A stretch of 64,000 bases of DNA from an uncultured bacterium (GTDB lineage: Bacteria; Hydrogenedentota; Hydrogenedentia; Hydrogenedentales; CAILVY01), in the NCBI GenBank assembly GCA_937951485.1, contig CALEDJ010000013.1, positions 1 to 64,000 of the forward strand, in the 5' to 3' direction. Numbering within the stretch: position 1 is the stretch's first letter; the number at the start of each line of letters is the position of its first letter. A program made the translations under genes and the position numbers. The notes under the pieces are model-generated. The model worked only from the letters and a program-made list of their open reading frames with translations. It did not search any database and was not told the origin of the DNA. Shown here in pieces: positions 25,227 through 33,987 of this stretch.

Positions 25227-26612
25227 TCAGGGACGCAGCAAACCCCGAATCGCCCCCATCAACACCTCCTCCACCTCCGGGGCGACCTTGCTGGCCCGCT
25301 CGCTGGTTTCGTAGCCGCCCTCGGCGTAGGCGGCAGCAGTGCCGATGTACCCGGTGCCGTAATCGCCATATGCGGCCATGGCGACAAACAGATCCGGGCG
25401 TTCCGTTTTTGCAGCCAATTGATATTCCACGAAAAGTTCACCGGGCATGTGCAGCACGCGGGCCCTTCCCAAAGCAAGGCAGGCAATATCCATCTTGTGG
25501 CCTTCCTTGCATCGGCGCAGCCATGCCAGGCTGGACGCGGCGGCGGTGCGCTCGGCAACGGGCGCTTCGGGATTTCGGATGACGGCTTCCAGTTTCTCGA
25601 TGTCCAGGTGTTTGGCAGTGGGCAGGGCCACCGGCGTGACGCTCCAACTGACATCTGCGGGACTGACCGCGACCTTCTCCATGCTTTCCCAGGCGCGGCG
25701 CATGCCGTCGGCGAGGCGTTCGGCGAGGAACAGACGGTTCTCCTTCGCCCCGTCGTTGTACTTACCCGCCCCGATGTTCCCGCCCGCGCCGGTGAAATGA
25801 ATGTGCAGCGCGTCCGGCACGGCGAGTTCGCGGAAAAAGCGCGCCACCCCAGGAAAGTCCGGGTTGGCAATGCCGGTGCGGTAGTAACTCTGCGGATGCG
25901 TGGCGTAATAACTGAGCACCGCGGCAGGCCGCTCCCCGTTGAACAAACCGATCACCGAGACCACGGGATCGATCAGGCCCTCCGGTTCGGCGCGCAGGGC
26001 CGGGTCCGGGCAGGACGTGAAGCGCATCGCCCGCACCTTGCCGTCCGATCCCAGGATGCGGCGGTTGGAGGCCACTTCGCGCACCTCGGCTTCGCCCAGG
26101 CCGATATGCGTCAGCGGTTGTGCGCTTTCCAGCACGCCTGCCACGGTCTTTTCCAGTTCCACAAGCACTTCGCGCGCAAACGCCCCGTCGTAGCGCGTCA
26201 TCTCGATGGCATGCTCCCGAAGAATGGCTTCCGTGGTGAAATCATACCCCGGCGCGTCGTGCTGGTGCAGCGCATGCACGGCCACCCGTTCGCGGGAAGT
26301 GCCCGCCGCGCGGGCGAGCGCGTCGCGAAAGGCGTCATGCGCCTCATTTGCCAGGCCAATCCAGTCTATGGCGCAGATCACGATCGGCGCATCCGCGCCC
26401 AGCAGCACGACGCCCCGCGCGCGCAGCCCCAGTTCCCACTGCTTCACCACGGGGTCGTAGGCCATATGCACGCCCACGGGCGGCGTTACATCCATATCGA
26501 AGACGGCCACGCGCAGCGAAGCGGGCGGTTCCTGCGCCGATTCGCCGGTTTCGGCAAAGGATACGGCACAGACACAAAGGATTGCCGATGAAAGAAGGCA
26601 CCAATACTTCAC
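25227..26612 (-). CDS. Exported neutral ceramidase-like protein
   Basis: 461 residues from GTG 26612, preceded by CAGGAG at 9 bases; the longer frame to 26648 has no such site. A signal peptide follows (KYWCLLSSAILCVCAVSFA). The rest keeps the ceramidase-like order: FDMDVTPPVG, VAVHALHQHDAPG (metal His), YYATHPQSYY, HIHFTGAGGNIGAGKYNDG and a C-terminal VAMAAYGDYGTGYIGT, close to the family ending. Family members split N-acyl lipids, but some homologues cut other amides or esters. A second gene of the family lies at 14180. Context: last of a run with Gfo/Idh, DegT and Gfo/Idh genes. Confidence 0.75.
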   Translation of the reverse strand: MKYWCLLSSAILCVCAVSFAETGESAQEPPASLRVAVFDMDVTPPVGVHMAYDPVVKQWELGLRARGVVLLGADAPIVICAIDWIGLANEAHDAFRDALARAAGTSRERVAVHALHQHDAPGYDFTTEAILREHAIEMTRYDGAFAREVLVELEKTVAGVLESAQPLTHIGLGEAEVREVASNRRILGSDGKVRAMRFTSCPDPALRAEPEGLIDPVVSVIGLFNGERPAAVLSYYATHPQSYYRTGIANPDFPGVARFFRELAVPDALHIHFTGAGGNIGAGKYNDGAKENRLFLAERLADGMRRAWESMEKVAVSPADVSWSVTPVALPTAKHLDIEKLEAVIRNPEAPVAERTAAASSLAWLRRCKEGHKMDIACLALGRARVLHMPGELFVEYQLAAKTERPDLFVAMAAYGDYGTGYIGTAAAYAEGGYETSERASKVAPEVEEVLMGAIRGLLRP

Positions 26613-26665
26613 TAGACAGGTCTCCTGTTGACGGAAGCGGTGTTGCACCGCTTCTGTGTTTTCGA

Positions 26666-27703
26666 TCAGTCCAGCATCACCTTTTTGCCGGTCTTGGCGC
26701 TTTCATAGCAGGCGGCAAGGACTTTCTGACTCCACAGCCCCGCAGCGCCGTTGACCGGCGGCTCGGTGTTTTCAACAACCGCCCCGGCGAAGGCTTCGAC
26801 CTCTGCGCGGTACATGTTCACGGGGGGCGGATTGATCGTCATGCCCTCGCCGGTGTCACGATTTTGTTGCGCCACATATCCGCCCGGGTCCGATTCGAGG
26901 CGCGCCGTCATGGTTCCGGCCTCGCCCTGTCCAATGGTGCCTTCGGCGAGGATGCTGCCCCGCGTGCCGTAGAGTTCCAGGCGGTTCAGCGAACTGGCAT
27001 CCGGCACGTTGAACAGGCAGTCCACCGCGCCCTTCGCGCCGGAGTCGAACTCCAGCAGCGCCACCGCCGTGTCTTCGCTCGCATAGTCATGCACCAGCCG
27101 GTCGGTAACGCATTGCACGGTTTTCGCGCGGCCCAGGAACAGTTCAAGCAGGTCTATGCAGTGGCCGCCAAGGTCCATCAGGCTGCCGCCGCCGCCCTGC
27201 TCCGGCGTCTGCCGCCACGCGCCCGGAATGGGGGGGTACCAGCAGGAGAGTTGTGCGCGGCCAAAGACCATTTTGCCCAGTCGGCCTTCGCGCACGAGGC
27301 GCAATGCCGCCTGATGCTGCGCGTGAAAGCGCATCATAAACCCGACGCCCAGTTTCACTCCGGCGTTGGCGCACGCTTCAATCATGCGCACGCCTTCCTC
27401 GACAGTCATGCCCAGTGGCTTTTCGCAGATCACGTGCTTCCCGGCGGCGGCGACGCGCAGGACCTGATCGCAATGCAGCCACGCGGGCGTGGCGATATAG
27501 ACAATGTCCACATCCGATGCAAGCAATTCCTCTTCACTCGCGCAGGCCTTGGCGCCGAATTCGGCCGCGACATCGGCATTGGCCTGTGCATCCACATCAT
27601 AGACCGCGGTCAGGATGCAGTTTTCGGCACGCGCAATGCCCTCGGGAATAGTTCTCCGCCGCGCAATCCCGCCCGCGCCCAAAACGCCCCACTTGGTTTT
27701 CAT
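26666..27703 (-). CDS. Gfo/Idh/MocA-family oxidoreductase
   Basis: 345 residues from ATG 27703, following a GGGAGG site; the longer frame to 27784 is not supported. N-terminal Rossmann fold with WGVLGAGGIARR (NAD-binding G-x-G-x-x-A) and KHVICEKPLGMT (the family's E-K-P motif). The C-terminal domain has GGGSLMDLGGHCIDLLELF, with the active-site D-x-x-x-H. No signal peptide, so it is cytoplasmic. It oxidises or reduces a sugar or inositol-like hydroxyl with NAD(P). Partner of the DegT gene directly upstream (13 bases). Confidence 0.9.
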   Translation of the reverse strand: MKTKWGVLGAGGIARRRTIPEGIARAENCILTAVYDVDAQANADVAAEFGAKACASEEELLASDVDIVYIATPAWLHCDQVLRVAAAGKHVICEKPLGMTVEEGVRMIEACANAGVKLGVGFMMRFHAQHQAALRLVREGRLGKMVFGRAQLSCWYPPIPGAWRQTPEQGGGGSLMDLGGHCIDLLELFLGRAKTVQCVTDRLVHDYASEDTAVALLEFDSGAKGAVDCLFNVPDASSLNRLELYGTRGSILAEGTIGQGEAGTMTARLESDPGGYVAQQNRDTGEGMTINPPPVNMYRAEVEAFAGAVVENTEPPVNGAAGLWSQKVLAACYESAKTGKKVMLD

Positions 27704-27716
27704 GGCCCGGCCTCCC

Positions 27717-28991
27717 TCATGCGGCAAAAGCCGCAATGACTTTCCTGATGCCCGCGGCGATGCCGCGCATGTGCTCTTCTTCATAGGTGGGAAAGATGAA
27801 TGTGATGAATGTGCGCGTCTGATGCCACAGCGCGTTGGGCACTTCCACCTTCGTGTAATCCACCGATTCGGGGTCGGCGTACTCCCTCGACTTGAACGGG
27901 AACCCGGAATTGCCGAAGGCCCGGTGTTTCTGGAACGCTTCTTCCGTGTGGCACTGCGGCCAGAAAACCTTCCAGCAGGGGACGCCTTCCGCGCCGAGGG
28001 CCTCCAGAAATGTCGTCATGTCGCAGTTCATATTGTCAATATCGAGCGTAATCGGGAACACATACCAGCCGTTCCGCCGTTCCGGCGCGTCCACGGGCAG
28101 ATGCAGAATTTGCGGCAGGCCGGACAATTCCTCCAGCAGAATGCCGGCATTGCGGCGGCGACGCGGCATGTTCCATGTGTCCATCCGGTCCAGTTCCGCC
28201 AGGCCGATGGCCGACTGCATCTCGGTCATCCGGTAATTGAAGCCGACCATGGTGTGGATATATGGGAGTCTCTGCTCCATTTCGAGCAGGCGCAGCCGTT
28301 CGCGCACGTCGTAGCCGTGATCGCGGAAACTGCGGCAGCGCCAGGCAACCTCCTCGTCGTCGGTGGTGACCATGCCGCCCTCGCCGCCCGTGGTGAAGGT
28401 CTTGTTCTGGCAGAAACTGCACGCGCCCACATGGCCGATGCTTCCAGTCTTCCGGCCTTTATAAGAACCGCCGAAAGCCTCCGCGTTATCCTCGATGACA
28501 TAGAGGTGATGCGCCCGCGCCAGTTCCAGCAAAGGGTCCATGTCAACCACATTCCCATAGAGGTGGACCGGCATGATTGCTTTGGTCCGCTTTGTGATCA
28601 GGTTCGCCGCGCTCTCCACGCTGATGCAGTGATCCTCGCGGTTAACGTCGGCGAAGCGCGGCACGGCCCCCGCCTGCACGATGGAGAAGGAACTGGCGAT
28701 GAAGGTGTAACTCGGCACGATGACCTCATCGCCCGGGCCGATGCCGAGACCCGCAAGCGCGGTGTGCAGCGCGCTCGTGCCGTTGGTGGTGCTGATGGCG
28801 AAACGCGACCCCTGCCACTCGGCAAAGCGCTTCTCAAATTCCATGCCCCGGTTGCCGGTCCAGTAATTCACCTTCCCGCTGCGCAGTGTTTCCGTGACCG
28901 CTTCAATCGCCGCCTCATCCAGACATGGCCATGGCGGCAGCGGCCCCTCCAGCGACTTTCTCCCCCCGTGAATGGCCAGTTTTTCTGTCAT
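27717..28991 (-). CDS. DegT/DnrJ/EryC1-type aminotransferase
   Basis: 424 residues from ATG 28991, with GGAGAAGGA upstream; the frame extends to 29165 but the extra part overlaps the upstream gene. A PLP-dependent sugar aminotransferase: Asp168 (YVIEDNAEAFGG) and the Schiff-base Lys197 (CSFCQNKTFTTGGEGGMV) are present, along with TNGTSALHTAL and PSYTFIASSFS. It usually transfers an amino group from Glu/Gln to a keto-sugar. Flanked on both sides by Gfo/Idh oxidoreductases, which could make and reduce the keto-sugar, so a three-step amino-sugar pathway is likely. Confidence 0.93.
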   Translation of the reverse strand: MTEKLAIHGGRKSLEGPLPPWPCLDEAAIEAVTETLRSGKVNYWTGNRGMEFEKRFAEWQGSRFAISTTNGTSALHTALAGLGIGPGDEVIVPSYTFIASSFSIVQAGAVPRFADVNREDHCISVESAANLITKRTKAIMPVHLYGNVVDMDPLLELARAHHLYVIEDNAEAFGGSYKGRKTGSIGHVGACSFCQNKTFTTGGEGGMVTTDDEEVAWRCRSFRDHGYDVRERLRLLEMEQRLPYIHTMVGFNYRMTEMQSAIGLAELDRMDTWNMPRRRRNAGILLEELSGLPQILHLPVDAPERRNGWYVFPITLDIDNMNCDMTTFLEALGAEGVPCWKVFWPQCHTEEAFQKHRAFGNSGFPFKSREYADPESVDYTKVEVPNALWHQTRTFITFIFPTYEEEHMRGIAAGIRKVIAAFAA

Positions 28992-29013
28992 GGTACAAAT
29001 CCTTCTCCCGGGG

Positions 29014-30126
29014 TCATTCGTTCCATTCCACCAGTTCGGGAAGCGGCAGCCGCACGGGCCGGCCCGTTTCATAACAGCGCAAGGCGGCAAAGGCGACGGC
29101 GTGCGTGTGAACGGCATCGGCGAGGTTGCAGTGCGATTCCCTGTCGTTAAGGATGCAGTCCACAAAATGATTCATCTGCCCCTGGAAGGGGTGATGAGAC
29201 ACATCGGCGCTGTCGGGCAAAATGGTGGGGATGGTGACCCAGTTCTTCTGCCCGGGGAATTTGTGCGACCAGACGCGGTTGTCCCGGATGCTGCCGCGCG
29301 TGCCGAAGACTTCAATGGGGAATGTATAGGGCATGACGCAGCCGAAATTGACGGAAACCTTGCTCATGGCCCCGTTGCTGTACCGCACAAGCACCACTTC
29401 GAGGTCGTCATACTCCAGCGGCGGCGCTTGCTGCCAGGTGTTTGCAAAATAGTTGTATTCAATCTCCAGGCCCTTGCGGTAGCCGCCGGAATAACCGAAG
29501 ACCTCCACGGGAATCGCGGCCTTGCCAGGGTCCTTTTCGGCGAACCACCTTGCTGCATCCAGGGCGTGGCAGCCCCCCACCAGCATCGCGCTGACCCCCA
29601 GCGATTTCTTGCGTGCATCCTCGTAGCCCGTCCACCAACTGGAAATGTCGTGCTGGTAATCCGTCTCGGTGAAATAGATGTCGCCGAGCGCGTCATCCGC
29701 GATCATCGCCTTGACCGTTTCAAAGAGCGGATTCCAGCGCAGCACAAAACTGACGACCGTCTTGACCCTTGCCTTGTTCACCGCCGCGAGCATCGCCCGC
29801 ATCTCCTCCGGGCTGTTGGCAATGGGTTTCTCGATGACAATGTGTTTGCCCGCTTCCGCCGCGGCGATGGTGTTCTCCGCGTGATGCTGTTGCGGCGTGC
29901 AGACCGATACGATATCCACCCCTTCATGCGCCAGCGCCTTCTCGTAGTCGGTATAGAAGGCAATGCCTTCCAGACCCGCCTCCTCCGCGCGCCGCCGACA
30001 ACTCTCCACTTTACGGCTGGATATCGCCACCACACGCGTATGGGGATTGTTCTTGAAGGCCTTGATGTGCTCCCCGGCCACCCAGCCCGCACCATGCACC
30101 AGAACCCCAAGTGTCCTATCGCTCAT
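29014..30126 (-). CDS. Gfo/Idh/MocA-family oxidoreductase
   Basis: 370 residues. N-terminal GVLVHGAGWVAGEHIKAF (nucleotide loop), then SVCTPQQHHAE and KHIVIEKPIANSPEEM, which hold the family's E-K-P. The C-terminal half has VGGCHALDAARWF, close to the G-x-H-x-x-D active-site pattern. No signal peptide. First gene of the 30126-to-25227 run, 22 bases before the DegT gene, so probably co-transcribed with it. Substrate unknown; a keto-sugar fits the aminotransferase neighbour. Confidence 0.9.
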   Translation of the reverse strand: MSDRTLGVLVHGAGWVAGEHIKAFKNNPHTRVVAISSRKVESCRRRAEEAGLEGIAFYTDYEKALAHEGVDIVSVCTPQQHHAENTIAAAEAGKHIVIEKPIANSPEEMRAMLAAVNKARVKTVVSFVLRWNPLFETVKAMIADDALGDIYFTETDYQHDISSWWTGYEDARKKSLGVSAMLVGGCHALDAARWFAEKDPGKAAIPVEVFGYSGGYRKGLEIEYNYFANTWQQAPPLEYDDLEVVLVRYSNGAMSKVSVNFGCVMPYTFPIEVFGTRGSIRDNRVWSHKFPGQKNWVTIPTILPDSADVSHHPFQGQMNHFVDCILNDRESHCNLADAVHTHAVAFAALRCYETGRPVRLPLPELVEWNE

Positions 30127-30413
30127 GTCGCAGTCCTCCTTCAGGCCACTCCCGATGATTCCCGTATCGCCCGATGCTGAACCATGTCAGGTCGCGAAAA
30201 CAACCGACACACCCACGGGCATTTGCACAATGGACCGTTCCTTACCCGGTGAACGGGCAAGAGAGAGGGACCGACGACCCAGGCATCCAATGCGCCCGTT
30301 TCCCCACGGCCTCACTCCTGAAATCGTTATATCTGAAGCACAGCGGCAATCGATTCTTTCACTGCTGTCCACGCCGTTTTCCTCGTCGTCTTTCCCCGGG
30401 GCTTGCATCCAAA

Positions 30414-31619
30414 CTACGATAAAATGCCTTTTTGCCTCTTGTATGCAAAAATTTCATCCACCGCCCGCCGGTATCCCCCTGCATCCCGCAACGATTGCCC
30501 CAGTTTTCGACTGTTTTGACGGTATCTTTCATCGTGTAGCAGCAACAACACCGCTTCGCGCAGCCGCCCGGGCATCATCCTGTTCCTGGGGAGCACCACC
30601 CCCGCCCCCAGCGCCGCCACATGATTGGCATTCAACACTTGCTCGGCGGTTTGCGGCACAACCACCAGCGGAACGCCGAAACAAAGCCCCTCGTTCACGC
30701 TGTTCATCCCGCCGTGGGTGACAAACACCGACGCCCGTTCCAGTACGCGCAACTGGGGCACGTACCGTTCGGCAATGCAGTGCACCGACAAGGCGGCGAT
30801 TTCCTCATCAGTGATTTTGTCGCCGACCGATATCGCGACCTGTACCCTCTCGCGCGAGAATGCTTCGATACAGGCGCGGTAGAAATCCATCCGTGCGTTC
30901 AGCACTGTACCGAAGGAAACATATACCAAGGGGCGCCCGTCCAGTTTTTCCCACGGAAAATACGTGTCCTCCAAGCGTTCATCAAGCGATGACCCGACAA
31001 AGCGGTAACGATCGTCAAAAAAGGCCGCATGGGGTTGAAAAGCACGCGAGGTATAGACCAGATTCATCTCTTCATCGGCAAAAAAACAATCAAAAAGAGT
31101 AAAACGCGGTAAACCGTAGCGTTGCGCAATTTTTCCCGAATCCCGCCAATATCGCCAGAGATCAGGCATAGCGGTAGGAATCATGCTCAGGCATTCGACC
31201 AGAAAGCCACTGTCTGCCCATACGCTTTTTTTTCGGAAGGCAAACGTGGTGATGCTTGAAACCGCCGGGATGCCGAGCACGCAGGCGAATAGTTTTCCCC
31301 AGGCCGCCAGAGAATCATGGATGATATAATCCGGCTGCGAGGCACGAACGGTTTCCAGATGCACCTCCGCAACGGCCAGACAATCCGCCATGATCCACGC
31401 CGGCAGCGTCAGCAGGTTGGGTGGCGCCTCCGTCGGAAGGCGTTCCAACGCGTTCCCATAACTGTGAAATGTCGCTCCCGTCTTTTCGATCAGTGACTTG
31501 AACGCATCCACGGAAAAATACTCCACACGCTCGCCGCGCGCGACCAACTCGCGCACTACAGGCAGCGTAGGATAGGTGTGTCCCCTCGCAGGCACATTGA
31601 AAAAAAGTACTTTTGACAT
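30414..31619 (-). CDS. GT1/MGT-type UDP-glycosyltransferase
   Basis: 401 residues, usual length. The N-terminus KVLFFNVPARGHTYPTLPV is the acceptor-side start of macrolide/sterol-type glycosyltransferases, and FVTHGGMNSVNEGLCFGVP is the donor-sugar motif with VVVPQTAEQVLNA. LVYVSFGTVL is the inter-domain strand. No membrane segment is seen; such enzymes glycosylate small lipophilic acceptors such as carotenoids, sterols or hopanoids. It stands alone, with about 290 bases to the Gfo/Idh gene on the same strand. Confidence 0.9.
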   Translation of the reverse strand: MSKVLFFNVPARGHTYPTLPVVRELVARGERVEYFSVDAFKSLIEKTGATFHSYGNALERLPTEAPPNLLTLPAWIMADCLAVAEVHLETVRASQPDYIIHDSLAAWGKLFACVLGIPAVSSITTFAFRKKSVWADSGFLVECLSMIPTAMPDLWRYWRDSGKIAQRYGLPRFTLFDCFFADEEMNLVYTSRAFQPHAAFFDDRYRFVGSSLDERLEDTYFPWEKLDGRPLVYVSFGTVLNARMDFYRACIEAFSRERVQVAISVGDKITDEEIAALSVHCIAERYVPQLRVLERASVFVTHGGMNSVNEGLCFGVPLVVVPQTAEQVLNANHVAALGAGVVLPRNRMMPGRLREAVLLLLHDERYRQNSRKLGQSLRDAGGYRRAVDEIFAYKRQKGILS

Positions 31620-31902
31620 GGCCTTTTTCCCAAAGCGCTACGTGACTGCTCGGTGTTTCTCCTCCGCCTCTTTTTCGACAGCGCCGCTCCCATGCCCTGT
31701 CACTCACACGCAGGAACTGCCCCGGAAGCCCTGCCAGGAACACTGCGTACAGTATAACCGGCCTGATCTTTCATTTCACATCAGATATCGGCAAGGCTTT
31801 CTGGTGCGTCTCGATGCCTAAACTCGACGATATTTCCGAATACGACCTTGTCCCGGACAAGATAAAAAGACGCATTTTGCAAACGCTTCTCCCATTGTCC
31901 AG
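31620..31902. other. Divergent gap before the DUF6807 gene, no gene seen
   Basis: Between the start of the glycosyltransferase gene (leftward) and the DUF6807 promoter. There is no conserved reading frame; a 39-codon frame from 31814 was considered and rejected. A TATACT-like block on the minus strand near 31750 might serve the glycosyltransferase gene, but no good -35 accompanies it. Confidence 0.4.
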
Positions 31903-31931
31903 TTGCGACCATGATCCGCATGTGCTACCAT
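31903..31931 (+). promoter_or_regulatory. Promoter of the DUF6807 gene
   Basis: TTGCGA (31903-31908), 17-base spacer, TACCAT (31926-31931), with TGC ahead of the -10. Leader of about 58 bases to the ATG at 31996. Confidence 0.5.
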
Positions 31932-31995
31932 GAACGCGCAAATCACAACCTTTGACAGCCCCAGCATCGGAGGCGCACAAACCGGAGGGAATTCC

Positions 31996-33237
31996 ATGAA
32001 AACAATGCCATATGTTCTTGTTTTCGCCATAATCACCACCTTGGCTTCGGGCGTCGTGGCCCAGTCGCTGGACGGCAGGAAGATTGTGATGAAGGCAGGA
32101 GAAATCAAAAGCCTCCATCCGATTGTTGAGATTCCCTGCGATGTCCCGCAAACAGACGCCGTGATCCGTGTCTTTCATGAGGCGACCGCAAAGACCTTTC
32201 CCGCGACGTTGCGCAACGGGGAATTGGTGTTTATCCCCGAAGGCGCAATGCCCGGCGCAGAACTGACATTTACGGTCCGGGTGGAGGAGAAAACCGCCGA
32301 CTATGCGCCACGGGTGCAGGTGCGCAAGGTGGACGGTGCAAAGATTCTTGAGGTGCTGCTTGATGACGTGCACTTCACGTCTTACCACTACTCCGAGGAT
32401 TACAAGAAGCCGTTTTTATGGCCGGTGAAGGCCGAGGGCGGCGTCCATATTACCCGTGATTTTCCCATGGATGTGGAAAGCACGCCGCGTTCTGCGCGGG
32501 ACCATCCACATCACAAATCCCTCTGGACAGCCTATGGCGAAGTGAACGGCGTGGACCTCTGGGGTGAAGGCGGCAATTCGGGTGTGCAGAAAAGCGGAGA
32601 ACCCACGTGGGGTTCCGGCGACGCCTATGGCTGGATTGCCGTCGCCAACATCTGGCAGGACAAGGACGGCAACCCGATCATCACCGAAGCGCGCGAGTAT
32701 CGCTTTTACGCCACGCCGGAAAAGGCACGGATGCTCGACGCCCGGATTACATTCACCGCGGATTACGGCGAGGTAATCTTCACCGACACCAAGGAGGGCG
32801 GCATCATGGCCGTGCGCATGGCCCCGGAAATTTCCGGCGCGCGCGCCGTGATCACCAACGCGCACGGCGACCAGGGCGAGGCCCGGTGCTGGGGCAAGCC
32901 GTCCCCGTGGTGCGATTACTCCGGCGAGATTGCGGAGGTGGGCTGGCGCGGTCTGGCGATTTTCGACCATCCAGCGAATCTGCGGCACCCGACCTCCTGG
33001 CATGTACGCGGCTATGGACTGATGGGCGCCAACTGCTTCGGATGGTCCTATTTCTCGGAAAAGGACTACAACAAGGGGCTGTTCCCGGCGGAACGCGGCG
33101 ACTACACTTTCGCCGCGGGCGACAGCCTCACGTTCAATTACCGTGTCTATGTGCATTCCGGCGATGTAGAGGCGGCCGCCGTAGCGGACCGCTATGCGGA
33201 TTACGCCACGGCGCCTGCGGTGCGTTGGGCGGAATGA
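31996..33237 (+). CDS. Secreted DUF6807 (PmoA-like) protein
   Basis: 413 residues from ATG 31996, which follows GGAGGGAA; the frame extends back to 31930 without a ribosome site. Signal peptide 1-23 ending VVAQS. The rest fits the DUF6807/PmoA-like family: DHPHHKSLWTAYGEVNGVD, ARMLDARITFTADYGEVIF, ISGARAVITNAHGDQGEARCW, SGEIAEVGWRGLAIFDHP and HVRGYGLMGANCFGWSYF. The family's name derives from a loose methane-oxygenase annotation; real functions are unknown, and most members sit near sugar-degrading genes. An XRE-cupin regulator follows at 65 bases on the same strand. Confidence 0.85.
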   Translation: MKTMPYVLVFAIITTLASGVVAQSLDGRKIVMKAGEIKSLHPIVEIPCDVPQTDAVIRVFHEATAKTFPATLRNGELVFIPEGAMPGAELTFTVRVEEKTADYAPRVQVRKVDGAKILEVLLDDVHFTSYHYSEDYKKPFLWPVKAEGGVHITRDFPMDVESTPRSARDHPHHKSLWTAYGEVNGVDLWGEGGNSGVQKSGEPTWGSGDAYGWIAVANIWQDKDGNPIITEAREYRFYATPEKARMLDARITFTADYGEVIFTDTKEGGIMAVRMAPEISGARAVITNAHGDQGEARCWGKPSPWCDYSGEIAEVGWRGLAIFDHPANLRHPTSWHVRGYGLMGANCFGWSYFSEKDYNKGLFPAERGDYTFAAGDSLTFNYRVYVHSGDVEAAAVADRYADYATAPAVRWAE

Positions 33238-33301
33238 GAGCCGATGTTTGGGTGTGAAAATGCCGATGCGGACGCGTCAAAGCGTCCGGGAGAATCGAAT
33301 C

Positions 33302-33877
33302 ATGCATGACAAGACGCGGGTGGGGGAGAGGATTCGTGAAATCCGGGAGAACCAGGACTTCTCGGTGGCGGAATTAGCCGAACGCAGCCAGTGCAGCCCG
33401 GAAGTGATTGAGCAGCTGGAGGCCGGACAAATGACGCCTTCCCTGGCCCCATTGCTGAAAATTGCGCGCGGACTGGGCGTGCGCCTCGGCGCATTGCTTG
33501 ATGATGATCCCCATCCCGGCGCAATCGTGGTGCGCGCGGGGCAATCCGAAAATGTGGTGCGCTTTTCCGGCATCCGCACGGCCAGTATGAGTACGCTGGA
33601 TTTTCACCCCCTCGCCCAGAACAAACAGGACCGCCACATGGAGCCGTTTGTGATTGACGTGCATCCCACCGTGGACGAGGACTGCCTCTTGTCCGCCCAC
33701 GAAGGCGAGGAATTCATTTATGTGCTGTCCGGCCAGATTGAGGTGACCTATGGCAAGGACATGCACCGGCTCTCCTCCGGCGACAGCATCTACTACGATT
33801 CCGTCGTGCCCCATGAGGTGCGCGCCGCCGGCGATGCGCCGGCCAAGATTGTAGCCGTGGTCTACACCCCCGTATAG
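33302..33877 (+). CDS. XRE-type transcriptional regulator with C-terminal cupin
   Basis: 191 residues from ATG 33302, after GGGAGA. Residues 5-65 are a lambda-repressor-like helix-turn-helix (IREIRENQDFSVAELAERSQ, QMTPSLAPLLKIARGLGV). Residues 115-185 are a single cupin (EGEEFIYVLSGQIEVTYG, LSSGDSIYYDSVVPHEVRA) holding the usual Glu and His pair for a metal. Such proteins sense small molecules through the cupin and bind DNA as dimers. It may control the DUF6807 gene in front of it. Convergent with the SLC13 gene. Confidence 0.88.
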   Translation: MHDKTRVGERIREIRENQDFSVAELAERSQCSPEVIEQLEAGQMTPSLAPLLKIARGLGVRLGALLDDDPHPGAIVVRAGQSENVVRFSGIRTASMSTLDFHPLAQNKQDRHMEPFVIDVHPTVDEDCLLSAHEGEEFIYVLSGQIEVTYGKDMHRLSSGDSIYYDSVVPHEVRAAGDAPAKIVAVVYTPV

Positions 33878-33987
33878 GGCGTGCGGGGGCCGCTCTGCTG
33901 CATCGGCGCTGCAAGACTGTCATGCGTGGTGCGCGATGCGGCGTCGTCCATGCGGTGAGAATGTCGCCCACGATACCACAGCGGTAT

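Noticed and set aside
31814-31933. A 39-codon frame from an ATG at 31814
   Set aside because: No ribosome site, overlaps the DUF6807 promoter, and no family resemblance. Could be a remnant, but cannot be supported.
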